Notes under the pieces: generated by a model
What the model was told of the DNA's origin: nothing
The model's database searches: none
The model's input: the letters and a program-made list of their open reading frames with translations, nothing else
In this document: in pieces, positions 52,401 through 63,400 of the stretch
How the letters are laid out: the number at the start of each line of letters is the position of its first letter
Numbering within the stretch: position 1 is the first letter of the stretch
From: Myoxocephalus aenaeus
Taxonomy: Eukaryota > Chordata > Actinopteri > Perciformes > Cottidae
NCBI GenBank assembly: GCA_038501785.1
Contig: JBAMJR010000031.1
Coordinates: 5,974,501 to 6,038,500 of the forward strand
Direction of reading: 5' to 3'
DNA: 64,000 nt
Translations under genes and position numbers: made by a program

Positions 52401-55400
52401 TTAAGCCACAACATGTTTCAGAAGCAGGCTACCTGATTTGTTTGTTTGTTTTTAGCATACTCCTCATCTATTCAACTTCTCTGATGTGTATAGCGATTGA
52501 AAGACGACAGCTCCACCCGGAGAAAAACTAGACGGGGCAGCACTGGTTCATTTGAAGATCAGCATCAGAAATGGAGTGCTAGAGACTGAACCTCTTGATA
52601 TTGGGGCAGTGTGCACAAAACCCATCACGGACCAATAATATGTACTTCATATGCACATGGTTTACTCTTGAATGGTGGGTAATTTTTACTTATGCCCTCA
52701 CCTCTTCCAGCTCCCTCTGTGTCTCCGCCTCCATCCGCCTGATATCCTCCATAGTCAGCTCCACCCAGTTATCGATCCAACAAAAGAGCTGGCGGTGGAA
52801 GTTATTGAAGATCCTCTTCTCTTGCTGAGGGACACAGTGGTTGGTTAGGGCTGGGTATTATACACACAATAAATAAAAAAATATTATTAATAATAATAAA
52901 GTAAAAGAGACACAATACCCAGCACTGTTCTTAGTCAGTCAAGGGGGAAAGAACTGTTTCGGCAAACTGTGACGTGAGCTTGATAACCGGCTGTGTTAAG
53001 TTTAACTGTGACTCTAACCTCATGGATGAAGTTCTCCACTTTGGTCTGCAGGCCCCACCACTTGAATTTGACTGTGACCAGTTTGTAGGCACACATCCTT
53101 GGGCAGTCAGTCTTACTAACCAGCTCTTTCTGTTAGGAGACGAAAAGCAAAAGAACGACAAGACTTACACCATCACTTTTTAAAGTGCCGTATCAGAATA
53201 AATAAGTCAAAACTTGACAGAAACTTTGCAATGAGAGACTGATCCGAAAAACAGCAGAAGGCTGAGAGAATATTATTTAAGACTAATCTTGGCTGCATTC
53301 AAAGCTACAAATCATTAATATATAATGCTTTGGGTATGGAGCTTGCTGAAATAATTATCAATATGAAGATGTGCTGTGCAGAGATAAAAGTGCCCTAATC
53401 TACAACACACTTTCTAAATCCATCCGCTGCTTGCACTCTGTCTCCCTCTGAAGAAAAGAAGAAAAGGAGGAGGGGGGGGTTGAGGCAGAGCAAAGTGGAT
53501 AAACTCCAGATGAAGGGACCATTTCTCTGCCTCCGCCCTGACAGCGACACCGTTCCCGACAGGCATGCCTTTGTGGCCATGGAAGGCAGATAAAACGGTG
53601 CTTGCGAAGCGATAAGGGCGTCGCGGTGCAAAGCTGGTTACATTATTAACACCTAGGACCTCCTCGCCCCCAGAACACACACTCTCTCCCTCCGAGAACA
53701 CCTGTTTAATTAATCACTTCATTCTGGCTCGGCATTCCAAGAGAAAATGCCACAGACCCGCCTCAATCACCATCATCCCACTGTCGTTTGATGCTACGAT
53801 CATGGAGGGGAGCGTGAGAGGGGAAATGAGAAACATTTCTAAATTTGCAGTGGGTTTAGAAAAGTTGTCATCGCTAAAGGAGAACTTCACATGAAACGGA
53901 TTCTACATCAAAACACTTACGGTGACATTTCTTCTCTCCCTCTCTGTGCCCTACTCAAAGGAGCAGAAGTTTTCAGAAATACAAAGGGTACCGATATGCA
54001 AGCATGTGTGCATGCAGAGATAGACAAGAGTTGTATTGCTCTGAGAAGCTGGCAGAAATTGTGCCTCTGTTGTCACATAACTGCTTTTTTTCTTTTCTTT
54101 TTCACCTATTCAAAAACACTCTTTTTCCATGTCCACAGCGGACGGGAAAGTGATCTAATTAAAAACACAAAATAAAAAGTTGTGCTTCTTTATTCACACT
54201 TTTTAAAGCTGTTTGGCTGCCTTTGTTCTTGAATTCTTGAAGCTGAGGAAAGTTTCCCATGGTGAACTTTGAGGACTCCACTGCAGAGTAGAAATTCTCA
54301 ATGCTCCAACAGTGAGAAGGACCCGTTTGTGAGGCTGCGGGGTATGGCAGGGTACAGAGGGGAAAGCAACATAACTCCCGACAAAGTTTCTCGCCGTGGA
54401 TAAGCTATGTCTCATTGTCTTATTACTCTATCAAAAGTATATCCGTCTTACTACAGAACTGCCGCTTGTCAAATTTACAATTAATGTCCACACAGTAGGT
54501 TTCTCGCATTGCCCATGTCTTTATCTTCGGTGATGCACAAAGTCTGGCAGACGGAGCTACGAGTGAAACCTTTATCTGACCTGGTGACTAGAAATATCTA
54601 TTACATTCAATAAGAGCTGCGAAAGAAGTGATATATCTTCATCAAATTGCAGCCTTACAGTTCTGTCAACCCCAATCCAGCTTTGTGCTCTCTTTTGCAC
54701 TGAGCTGTTCTGATTATTACAGGCGATAAACGATAAAAACACCAAATATCTGAACGTGTACATTTTCGCCCCCTTCATGTCAAATTTAGAAGTGATGTCT
54801 ACAGTATGCAAATAGGTCTGCATCATTTGGATTATCTGGACACTGCAATTTCTCTTTATTCTACTGCTCACACAAAGCCCGACACAAATTGATTGGATTG
54901 AGGTCTGGTCTCGGATTATGTAACTAATTATGTAAAGAACATTGTTTTTTTTGTGTCTTTTCCCTTTGTCTTTATTTTCGGTTTTGTTGTTGTTTTGCTG
55001 GAACATAAATCTTCTTCTCTTGCAGACTGCAGCAGGTTTCCCTCAAGGGTTTCCATGTTTTTTGCTGCATCCATTTTTATCCTCTTAAAGTCATAAGCCT
55101 TTCAAGACCTGCTGCAGAGGAGCATCCCCACAGCATGATGCTGCCACTACCAAACACCACACAAAAGGCTCAATCTTTGTCTGGTCTCAAACCACTGTAC
55201 TTACTTTCACTGTATTTGAGAGGCTCCCACATACCTTCTGGCAACACTAGCCAAAATATGTTTTGTTTTCAACAGAGGGTTTTTGTTTTGTTGTATGCAT
55301 AGTGTCACCCATCTCAGCCATTGAAGCATGTAGCTTCTCCAGAGAGGCATAGGCCACTCTGTGGGTAGACCTGCTCTAAACTGATTTACAGATGTTCCAT

Positions 55401-58400
55401 ATTCTTTCCAATTTATTAAACACCGAAAGTACTTTATTTAGCGCTTTGGAAAATACATGCACAGATTAATCCAAGGTCCAAGAAACCAAAGTTTCAGACC
55501 CAGGTCTGGGATGTACACTATTCAAATAGTCTGGTACAAAGGAGTAAAATGTGGGTCTTTGTTTAGTCTCCAGAGACATTGATTGTCATTTGTGTGTGAA
55601 TGTCATATCTGTTCATTTCCACAGCTCACAAGAGCATTACCTTCCAGGTGGGCCCAAGGGGTCCTCTTCCAGTCTTAGCTGACTTGAACTTGGCAGGGTC
55701 CTCATCTGTCTTGTAGTCCTACAGTGAGAGAAATGTATATAAAGAATACAACACATATCACATAATATATTACATCATTTGTGTCATACTATTCTAAAAC
55801 ACAGCACCAATCAAAAGAAAGTTTTCTTCCATTATGGCATTCAATAGGTTACAGAATTTGTGACATGTTTGTCCTACACTGCTGTTCACGCAACTGTGCT
55901 CAAAACTAAGCGGCACAGCGGTCACTGCCACTGAAAGGCCAAAGAGTACCACACTCATTCTCCAAAACCTGCCAGCCCGCAGAGATAATGTCATGCAGCA
56001 AGACCAGAGCACAACTCAGCCTTAAGTGGCTCAACGATAAAGTACTGTGGCGCTGATGCCACCAGTGAGTGTTTAATTGGGGGGACACCGGTGCCGGTTC
56101 ATATACATGAATGTATATGCTTGCGTCGATCTGCATTATTCCCCAATGCACACGAGAATCAAAAAGATGTTTTAAGCCTATAGAAAAATTCGGCGTGCAT
56201 ATGCAAAGCACATGACAAAGTTGACTTCATAAAACAGGCAGAAGAAATAGTAATACCAATAAATGAAATAGCTTTCAAATTATCAACAGCTCAAGGGCCC
56301 AGCAATTTTAAATAAATCATGATGCGCCTGCAGCTAAAAGCTACTTTTCAGGGCTATCGGCCAACAGGAGGGTGCCAAACGTGTGGAAACAGATACAAAC
56401 CCATACCTACACACACACACACACAATAATTTGGCTGTTCTAATGCTGAGAGCTCCATCACTATAACAATACACTCTGCTGCACTAATGAGGTCTGTGAA
56501 TCGATATGCCGAGGTAGACGAAAAGGAGCTACTGCACAAGTAAAACAGTGTGTGTTAGAGTGCAAATGTGTTTGTGTCGTGTGTTAGTGCCGGGATACGA
56601 AGCACTGTGAGCTTTAATTACACTAACAAACTCATCTGTGCTGGCGGTACGCCCCAGGCCCTGCAGCCATGCCTGAGGCTGAGGGCTGATAGGGTCCTCA
56701 GACACAACACACTCCTCCAGCGAGGCAAACACCTCCGCCTCGTTAACTAACCACCGCAAACAAACACGTACACTCACCGAAACCAATGCTTCTCAGCCAA
56801 ATAGCCTCACATAGACACACATGCACAGAGCCACAGTGAAATGAGGCAATGTGATGTCAAATAACAGCAATAATGTGTAACATCTTCAAAAAAGATTTCT
56901 GAGCATCAAAATCTCATGTTTACATTTTGAAATATTATTGAGGCAATCTTAGGATGCTCAAATGGTGTGTATAGTTTTGAAATGCTTTAAAAAGATTTCA
57001 AGGCGATGCTTGAAAACATAATGAAATTATTAAATCAATCTACTCCAACCATCTAATGTCATTTTCTGATGCCTGTTTTTGCCATCCACTGTCAGTGACA
57101 GGTATGCGTTTCATGGTATATTTCACCTTCTGGTAATACATTTTACAAAAATACATTTCCAGCCGTGGCCCCATTAGTTCCACTAGATACAACTAATACC
57201 TGGAGGTATTGCAGCACTGTTCAATGAGTGGAATCAAAAGCTAAATACTAATTATTTTGCATCACCATAGTGACTTAGTTGGAGTAGAAAAGTAGAACAA
57301 TTAATCAGTTAATCAACACTATATAATTCCACAGCAATTTAATTACATAAATGTTAACTTGTTGAAGTAATCTGTCAAGTAAAAATATTAAACGTTTCAA
57401 GCTCCTCTAATGTGACGATTTACATGAGTTTCCATTTTAAAATCATTATAAACAATAAATAAATAATGTAAATTATTTTCGAAAAAATTTGCAATTGGAT
57501 GACGTTGCTCTTGGCTCTGGGGATTTGCAAAGGGATTTTGTGGGATTTTCTGACATATGGACAATTGTATTAATATAACTTAATGCTGATCTGTAAAATA
57601 CATACAATTGTAAACACGATAATACTTGTTTAGTGATTCTGTTTATTTGATTCTCCAAAATTTCTGAAATGAATCAACACAAATTAAGAAGTTCCTGTGT
57701 CATTAAAGAAAATTACTTTTTCAAAATCTGCTCAAATGTAAATTAAATGACAAGACTACTGCTCATCAAAAATAAATCAATAACCCCCATTTGAACATTC
57801 CTTATGTAAAGTGGCTTGGGTTTTGCAGATAGCTTGGTAATGATGAGGCTTGTCCACATGAAGGCACCAAACTGCATTTTTATCTTGCACTGGAAGTGTG
57901 CAAGAAGAGTTTCTACTTACAGCATTGGACACTTGACTTCTGTCTGCAATGTCAATGGGCACAACCGTTACATTCTGCCACGTGGAACTGTCTAGTTTGT
58001 GCACCTGAACAAGTACACAAAACAATCGTAAGAATAGTGACAAACTCAAATCTGATGTTCAAAATGGATACTTGCTTAATAAGATACAGAGGTACTTACA
58101 TTTTCTTGTGTTCCAAGGTCTGGTTTGTGCCACGTCTCAATCTTAATGAAGAAATTGTCTTTCATATACTCATTCTGGAGGGAAGAGTCGGCACATGATA
58201 GGATATTACAGAACGGAATGTACAGAAAGGAAATTGAATAAGCGGAAACACGTTAAACATTTTGATGATTTTAAAAAATACAACAAAACAAATGATTCAA
58301 GAATTCCTACCGTCACAACTGTATCAAGGTTAGCCATGAGGAGAAAAGGGGGGGGGGGAGAGAGAGAAAAACACCATTACATATAGAAGAAAACAAACAC

Positions 58401-61400
58401 TATAAATTCACATAAACTAAACATATGATGCAAGTAACACAAGTGTATTCAAGAATGGAAAGCACAAAGGGTTTCAGGGTAAAGCAAAGGTGAAGTGCTA
58501 TGGGGTGGGGGACTCACTGGTTCTGCAGTAGGGGTAGGCATTCCAGGCTTTTTCATGGAATACCAGGGAGCCTTCAGGCGCAAACAGTTTGACAAACCCT
58601 GGGACTTTACTGTAGAGTAGGTAAAGAGGATGGGAACAAGTAGAAGCAAGTGGAGAAAGAGAGAAGGAAGACATATTGACATGCCTGTGAAAAATGAACA
58701 ACTTGAAATACTCCACAACAAGAAGAGACCAGAGGTAAGACAATGCTGCCACTGCCTGGAAGCACGACGCCATTACACTTTAAGACGATAATTATGGGAT
58801 CAAATATTCTGATTGAAAAAGGGTTTAAAAAAAGACACATACCTCTTTATGTGGTAGATTTTGTGTGTGTACTGTCCTTTCTCGCCATCTTTTTCATAGG
58901 GCTCATTCTTGAGTACCTCAATACCCTCACCACCACCCGTCTCATTCTTACTTGCTTGAGCCACTGAGAACAGCTGTCCGACTTGATACTTTAAAACACA
59001 AAAATACAGTCACTTACAGTACATCCAGAAAAAATAAACTAAAGCTGGTCCACTCTACAGGACAAGTTAACTAGTGCTGCATGGTATGACGTTTGAACAA
59101 TAGACGGTGCAACAGAAGGGTGGGTGTTTGCTTATATTTCACCGACCAAATCTCTTATTACTATTGCTCAACTATAAAGAGAACTCTTGTATTTCAAATT
59201 AATGGACTGAGATTCAAAAAGCATAGTTAATTGCCAAGAGGTTTTAATCACCATATATGGCAGCAGGGTGAGTGTGGGATTCTTGACATAAACCTAAACA
59301 CAGGGATGAAACTCTGCTCTTCATAAGAACTACAAGCGATGCTTTTTGGGATGAGACTGGCTTCTGGTTGCAGTTTAAGACAACAAACACTGGAAATGTA
59401 GTACATTAATTACTAACTGCTTTTTCAGGAAAGGTGCATTACAGAGACTTATTGTAATGCTATAAACAACCACTCTATGACCAGCTTTAAGCCCAAATAA
59501 GGGATAATAAGGTTCTGCTGCATGTGACAATAATAGATGAATTGCAAGTGCAAAAAGTCTGTATTGGGAAACTGAAATACTTAATGAATATTAAAGATTG
59601 CTTTAATCAAACGTGAATGTCAACCAGTTTTAAGGCTGCAAGAGACATGTAGGAGAAAAATAAAGGCTTAAAAAAGTGAAAAGTACAAGTAGAACAGAGA
59701 CATTCTAACAGACATTTAAAACCTAGCCATTTATTACTCATTTTGTCAATGAAATAATAAGGGAGACTAAAACAGATTACTCACCTCGTCAACACTACAG
59801 GGTAAAACCACACGGCTGCGAGAGAGAGAGAGAGAGAGAAGTGTGGTAATATTCACACGACACGTTCTTAAAGACAGTGTTCAATAAGAACTATAATGTT
59901 ACTTTAAAGTAAACAAATACAGTGTTACCATCAAAAACAATATAAGACTCAAGGAAGGTACAGAAAAACATGATTCAATTCAATGTACTGTGGTCCAAAA
60001 AGTATAAAACCATAGTAGAAGGAGGAGTAAATGCTTAGCCATACTCATGCATGGCTAACAATGCACAGAAACCTTCTCACTACTAAAGAACAGGAAGCCA
60101 GTTGTGGTCACTTCTACGGAGGTAAAAGCTCCACTGCCCATATTCAACACACTGCTGACATCAACCAGATGAGAAGAGCCCATCACTAGCCCAGAGTGGA
60201 ATAGTTAGAGCTTAGTAAAGCCGAGATTGGATATGGTCAATAGTTGAAGAAAACGCCAATGAAAAGAGGAGCAAAGGAAAATGTACGGCGTGAGCGATTT
60301 TGGACAAAAACATTGTTTAAAAATAACAAAAGCGCTGCACAAAGCAGTAACAATAGGTAAGGCTGTTACTACAAAACTATATCCGAATACTTATGAGACA
60401 AGATATCCTAACGTTAAAGATGGTATTTACTTTTTAAGTACACTGCAACACAACTCTACTCTTCACATCTAAAACAGACTTTTTGCAGGGTGTGGTATGA
60501 CCCAACCAACTGCATCATTTACCCATATGAATATGAAACTTCAGTTAAAAAGCACAAACTACACAGTGCAAGAGAAGACAATCAAGATGTAAAAATTAAC
60601 TTGACAGGAGCATAGTTAGTGAGGAAGGGCTGGGTTTTGAAGTAACTAAAAATAATAAAAAATACTTTTCACCATAACTCTACTTTGTGAAAGAGATGTC
60701 TAACTCAGCAGATAATTTAAACATCCGGTCATGTGATTGAGGCGGTTAACGGGGCTAAACTGAGGGCTGGTAGGCGTGGTTAAAGGAAACGCTAGTGTGC
60801 TTGTTCTATGGACCCATTGATGTGGAAGATCACCCAAAGATCTGGGTATTTTCATCAGGATTTTATACTTGGGAGTCAAACTTTTTTTAGCTTCAAGCTT
60901 CACTGAGCAACTTATATCCAGTTCTCTATATCCATGGCTGCAGTGTTCAGAAAGTTAAACTATTATTATATCAGGAAGCCACCATCACGCCCTGTAAAAA
61001 AATAGATGCTTGTGCAGTGTGCACCACAATGGGGTCGCTCTCGCTTTTGAACGTACCTTCTGCGCATCTACATTGACAACATTGGATTTGAAAGGGCATT
61101 AAGGTTATGCAAATTTCAGAATTTAAATGTATTTTTCTGCTGACCACAAAGTATTATGCAAGTATATATGTATTCTATTAAATTCTAATTCATTTTGTAT
61201 AGCCCAAAATCCCAAATTTGCCTCCAAGGGCTTACAATCTGTACACATACGACATCCTGTCCCGGGACCTCACATCGGAACAGGAACCCCCCCAAAAACA
61301 AAACAAACAAACCTTTGACAGGGAGAACAAAAGTTATACATATATAGGACTACTCTATATTTTTGAGTGGTCTTTCATGAGTTTCAGTTGTAGAAAGTCC

Positions 61401-63225
61401 ACTTTACAGATACAATCTATTATTTAGATGTTACTTTGTATGAAGGGTTTGCAAAAAAGGCATGAGAACAAAACACTGGACAATGGTGCAACCGGACGAG
61501 GCAATTGAAAGGGCAGAAATAGACACAGATGAGCAGTCAAATAAGAGTAAAATAAATCACAAGTCACTGGTAAAATACATTTTAAGCTTAGCAATCGAAT
61601 CTGTGCAGGTTTAAATAGGAAAAAAAAAATGGTTTCAGTGTCAAGTGCATGCTAATGCTAGAATGAACAGGTGTGTTGCTTTAGGAAAGCTATTCCAAAA
61701 AACTTCCAAAACAGAAAAAGATTGTTGGTCTAGGGTTAGTAATGTTGGAACTGGATCACAGAATATTCGCTGAACTCACTATGGACAAAACAGGCAAATA
61801 ATGGTTAAAATATAACCACTGAATGACTGCAGAAAAACCACAACCTTACTTTATCTCTCTATACACCTTATGTGTATAGCAAGAGTTTCTGTGGCACGCA
61901 GAAATTAAACTAGCTAGATATTGTTGTCCGTCCATTCAATTCAATTAATTTCAGTGTATTTTATATAGCCAAAAAGCATCCACACACATATCTAAATGAA
62001 CAACAGGGTGCTAAAACTATGGACTTAAGAAATACCAATTAGGTATAAACCACAACCACTGTAATATGCACAAATGAAAGTAATTGTTTTAGGTCACATG
62101 CATAAAAAAAAAAAGCAATTCAAGTAGAGGTAGAGGCATGAACACAGTATGGACAGGAATAAAGTTCCTCAAGAGCCAGATCAAACCACAACTATCTTTC
62201 CATCATTACAACAATCAAAAGATATTACCCAAACGAGTAGTTTCAGGACTTTGCTGAAATAGTATAAAGTTTATAATGAATCGATCCATTTGTATATTAT
62301 TTTCTGTAGACTGGTGTCACGGTCCTGTGCTACAGGACTTCCTGCCTGGATCTACAGACCAATTCCTTTACCGATGGAGGCGAATTAAAAAACTAGCACC
62401 CTGACATTTATCCAGCAGCCAAACATCTTACAAAAGTGTGACTTAAGTCATGACTAACTCTGTTTACTGCTGTGGTTTGACGTATTATTCTAACTGAAAA
62501 TAGCTTTAATGTCAACACGAGCATCTTGTGATACAACCGCTTAACTTACACAGCTAACAGCTCGCTAGCGTCACCTGAACACTACAGGCGCTAGCAGGCT
62601 AAGCTTAGTAGATGGAAATAGTTTGGCACGCGAACAACAACAAACAGCGGTTCTGCCTTTAATCAAAGTCTCTAATCTTGGGTAAGATTACTTGGCGCCT
62701 CCACGAGTGTACGTGTCAAAGCTGCAGAGTAACACGAGCAGCGCTACGTGATTACCAGTCACGGTAAAGCTATACCGTTAGGTGCAGCGTTAACGTAGCG
62801 GTTAGCTAGCTTTAGCAACCCGCGAGCTAAGTCGTAGCTCAAGTTATTAAAGTTGTAAAGCTTGAATGCACAAATGCCGGTATTCTTATCTTAAAGAAAA
62901 CACGGAACACACACCACAGACTGAATTGTTATAAAGCAAGTACACGTTACGTTCCGTGAACACACGGGACGACTAAGGTTGAACAGCAGCTGTCACACAG
63001 TGCCATACTGCTGTCAACGCCGGTAACGTAGGCCAGAGCAGCTCTTGAGCAATCCCACCCTTCCCTCGTGTGTCTGATACAGACACTGAGACAAGATGAA
63101 AAAGTTTTCATTAGTGTCAGACCACTAAAAAAAACATCTATCCGAATTCGTTACCCCACGATGCAGTCGTTTCAACAAGTTCAAAAAGAGTAAAAACAAA
63201 CTTACTACTCCTTGATGAGAGTCAT
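49353..63225 (-). CDS. pitpnb: Phosphatidylinositol transfer protein beta, whole coding span (11 exons)
   Basis: I joined eleven minus-strand exons with GT/AG introns (lengths 20, 31, 146, 92, 8, 75, 84, 78, 111, 123 and 48 nt including stop). They give 816 nt, 271 residues, exactly the length of mammalian PITP-beta. The protein is a soluble class I PITP that exchanges phosphatidylinositol and phosphatidylcholine at ER/Golgi membranes and supports phosphoinositide synthesis. Family residues present include T58, K60, N89 and E247 (inositol head-group contacts), C94 (lipid cavity), the membrane-inserting W202-W203, and S165 (conserved PKC site). The single-Asp EKDGEKG and the C-terminal VRGTTASD identify beta rather than alpha (alpha has KDDGEKG and VKGMTADD). 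It lies upstream of mn1 on the same strand, matching mammalian order. Position 262, Ser in mammals, is Glu here. Confidence 0.96.
50470..51791. mobile_element. PIF/Harbinger-like non-autonomous DNA transposon in pitpnb intron 10
   Basis: The left end GGGCCCTGTTTCTCGTACC (50470 on) and the inverse of the right end GGGCCCTGTTTCCCGTACC (51791 back) match at 24 of 26 positions, forming clear terminal inverted repeats. Ends of the GGGCCCTGTTTC type are known from fish Harbinger-class elements. I cannot see the expected 3-bp target duplication (flanks tact and tggt), so the superfamily call is tentative. There is no transposase frame in the 1322 bp. The interior includes a perfect 36-bp palindrome at 50801-50836 and may be composite. 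Confidence 0.65.
50801..50836. repeat. Perfect 36-bp palindrome
   Basis: The sequence beginning TGCAAACGCGTTGCGAAT is followed immediately by its exact reverse complement, with no spacer (centre AATATT). It contains two CGCG cores and four CpG on each arm (ACGCGTTGCGAA). It lies within the Harbinger-like element in pitpnb intron 10. Confidence 0.97.
52702..52824 (-). CDS. pitpnb: pitpnb exon 10 (residues 216-256)
   Basis: Encodes QEKRIFNNFHRQLFCWID... TMEDIRRMEAETQRELEE, the conserved C-terminal helix region. Acceptor GTCCCTCAG, donor GAAGAG|GTGAGG. Includes E247, which contacts the inositol ring in the family. Confidence 0.95.
53019..53129 (-). CDS. pitpnb: pitpnb exon 9 (residues 179-215)
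   Basis: Encodes KELVSKTDCPRMCAYKLVTV, then KFKWWGLQTKVENFIHE. It carries the Trp pair (202-203) that inserts into membranes. Acceptor TCTCCTAACAG, donor CATGAG|GTTAGA. Open frames on the plus strand over this exon are antisense shadows. Confidence 0.95.
54880..55400 (-). mobile_element. Degraded Tc1/mariner-like transposase remnant in pitpnb intron 8
   Basis: On the minus strand at 55151-55125 the reading GSGSIMLWG matches the widespread Tc1-family transposase motif (GGGSIMLWG), followed by a CSSAAGLERL-like continuation. Surrounding sequence resembles the familiar fish Tc1-type repeat around that motif (for example the phrase cagcatgatgctgccac on the plus strand). Frames are broken by stops and no terminal repeats are evident, so this is an old, inactive fragment. 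Boundaries are approximate. Confidence 0.55.
55641..55718 (-). CDS. pitpnb: pitpnb exon 8 (residues 153-178)
   Basis: Encodes DYKTDEDPAKFKSAKTGR, then GPLGPTWK. Includes S165, the conserved PKC phosphorylation site of class I PITPs. Acceptor CTCACTGTAG, donor TGGAAG|GTAATG. Confidence 0.95.
55719..57920 (-). other. pitpnb: pitpnb intron 7 (2.2 kb)
   Basis: AT-rich intron with no recognisable gene or long repeat. A short (CA)n run lies at 56410-56424. Confidence 0.75.
57921..58004 (-). CDS. pitpnb: pitpnb exon 7 (residues 125-152)
   Basis: Encodes VHKLDSSTWQNVTVV, then PIDIADRSQVSNA. Acceptor CTTGTTCAG, donor AATGCT|GTAAGT. Confidence 0.93.
58100..58174 (-). CDS. pitpnb: pitpnb exon 6 (residues 100-124)
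   Basis: Encodes NEYMKDNFFIKIETWHKPDL, then GTQEN. Acceptor TTCCCTCCAG, donor GAAAAT|GTAAGT. It is one of the most conserved stretches in the PITP fold. Confidence 0.95.
58311..58318 (-). CDS. pitpnb: pitpnb 8-nt microexon (exon 5, residues 97-99)
   Basis: Minus-strand reading gatacag|TTGTGACG|gtagga. The last base of exon 4 (A) plus these 8 nt gives ATT GTG ACG, Ile-Val-Thr, which exactly supplies the three residues expected between CRT and NEYM in PITP-beta and restores frame. Upstream on the minus strand is a C9-TTTTCTCCTC pyrimidine tract and a GCTAACC branch-point-like sequence. Without it, exon 4 to exon 6 is out of frame. Confidence 0.9.
58518..58609 (-). CDS. pitpnb: pitpnb exon 4 (residues 66-97)
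   Basis: Encodes KVPGFVKLFAPEGSLVFHEK, then AWNAYPYCRT. Carries N89 and C94. Acceptor CTACTCTACAG, donor AGAACCA|GTGAGT. Phase 2 in, phase 1 out. Confidence 0.96.
58843..58988 (-). CDS. pitpnb: pitpnb exon 3 (residues 18-66)
   Basis: Encodes YQVGQLFSVAQASKNETGGG, then EGIEVLKNEPYEKDGEKG and QYTHKIYHIK. Carries T58 and K60 of the inositol-binding site. Acceptor ends TTTTAAAG with a poor pyrimidine tract, donor AAAGAG|GTATGT. Confidence 0.95.
59785..59815 (-). CDS. pitpnb: pitpnb exon 2 (residues 7-17, 31 nt)
   Basis: Encodes (Y)RVVLPCSVDE. Acceptor CTCTCTCTCGCAG uses a (CT)n run as pyrimidine tract, donor GACGAG|GTGAGT. Joining to exon 1 (…AAGGAGTA) makes the Tyr codon. Confidence 0.94.
59821..59839. 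repeat. (GA)n microsatellite at the pitpnb exon 2 acceptor
   Basis: Nine to ten GA units on the plus strand, i.e. (CT)n on the pitpnb transcript, ending 6 nt before the exon 2 boundary. Confidence 0.95.
61165..61335. repeat. Teleost dispersed repeat fragment (SINE-like)
   Basis: Sequence of the type ttgtatagccc...aaatttgcct...ggcttacaatctgtacac, then gacatcctgtcc and ggacctcacatcgga. I recognise this as a high-copy interspersed repeat in spiny-rayed fish genomes. The family name is not certain. A short related piece (caattcaattaatttcag...tatatagcc) is at 61932-61990. Confidence 0.55.
63206..63225 (-). CDS. pitpnb: pitpnb exon 1 coding part (residues 1-7)
   Basis: ATG ACT CTC ATC AAG GAG TA|GTAAGT, i.e. 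MTLIKE(Y), against MVLIKE(F) in mammals. G at -3 of the ATG (gctgcgATGA) supports the start. The intron has phase 2 with a consensus donor. Confidence 0.93.
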
Positions 63226-63400
63226 CGCAGCTTGCTCCTCTAGATACTACCGTTACTGCCCAGGAGCGGCCGCTGATTGCTGCTGACGTCATGAGTCGGC
63301 CCCTCCCTCGTGAGCGGTGATTTGCAGGAGGAGGCATGGACAGACAAGCTAAAGTCGTATTAACCAATAGAATATCTTACTGGTGGCTTTCAGCCCGCCC
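63226..63400 (-). promoter_or_regulatory. pitpnb: pitpnb 5' UTR and promoter
   Basis: A GC/CpG-rich stretch just upstream of the start contains a GCGGCCGC site (63266-63273), a perfect palindromic CRE, TGACGTCA (63284-63291), and a CCAAT box (63364-63368). No TATA box stands out, which fits a housekeeping-type promoter. The exact transcription start is unknown. Confidence 0.6.

Larger units (their letters stand above)
49401..52701 (-). other. pitpnb: pitpnb intron 10 (3.3 kb)
   Basis: Phase-0 intron between exons 10 and 11. It carries the 1.3-kb inverted-repeat element at 50470-51791. Outside that element I see no coding sequence or recognisable feature. Confidence 0.8.
59816..63205 (-). other. 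pitpnb: pitpnb intron 1 (3.4 kb)
   Basis: Large first intron, mostly AT-rich, with the fish dispersed repeat at 61165-61335 and a related fragment near 61932-61990. The part next to exon 1 (about 62560-63100) is richer in CpG and in tagc/gcta-type short repeats. No other gene is seen. Confidence 0.8.

Noticed and set aside
49401..52701. Alternative last exon of pitpnb (second isoform) in intron 10
   Set aside because: I scanned part of the intron for a frame continuing from exon 10 with a class I PITP-like C-terminus and found no convincing acceptor-plus-peptide. It may exist but cannot be supported.
52931..53183. Open frames over pitpnb exon 9 on both strands
   Set aside because: They are out-of-frame or antisense readings of the exon. 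The true frame gives the PITP motif with the Trp pair.
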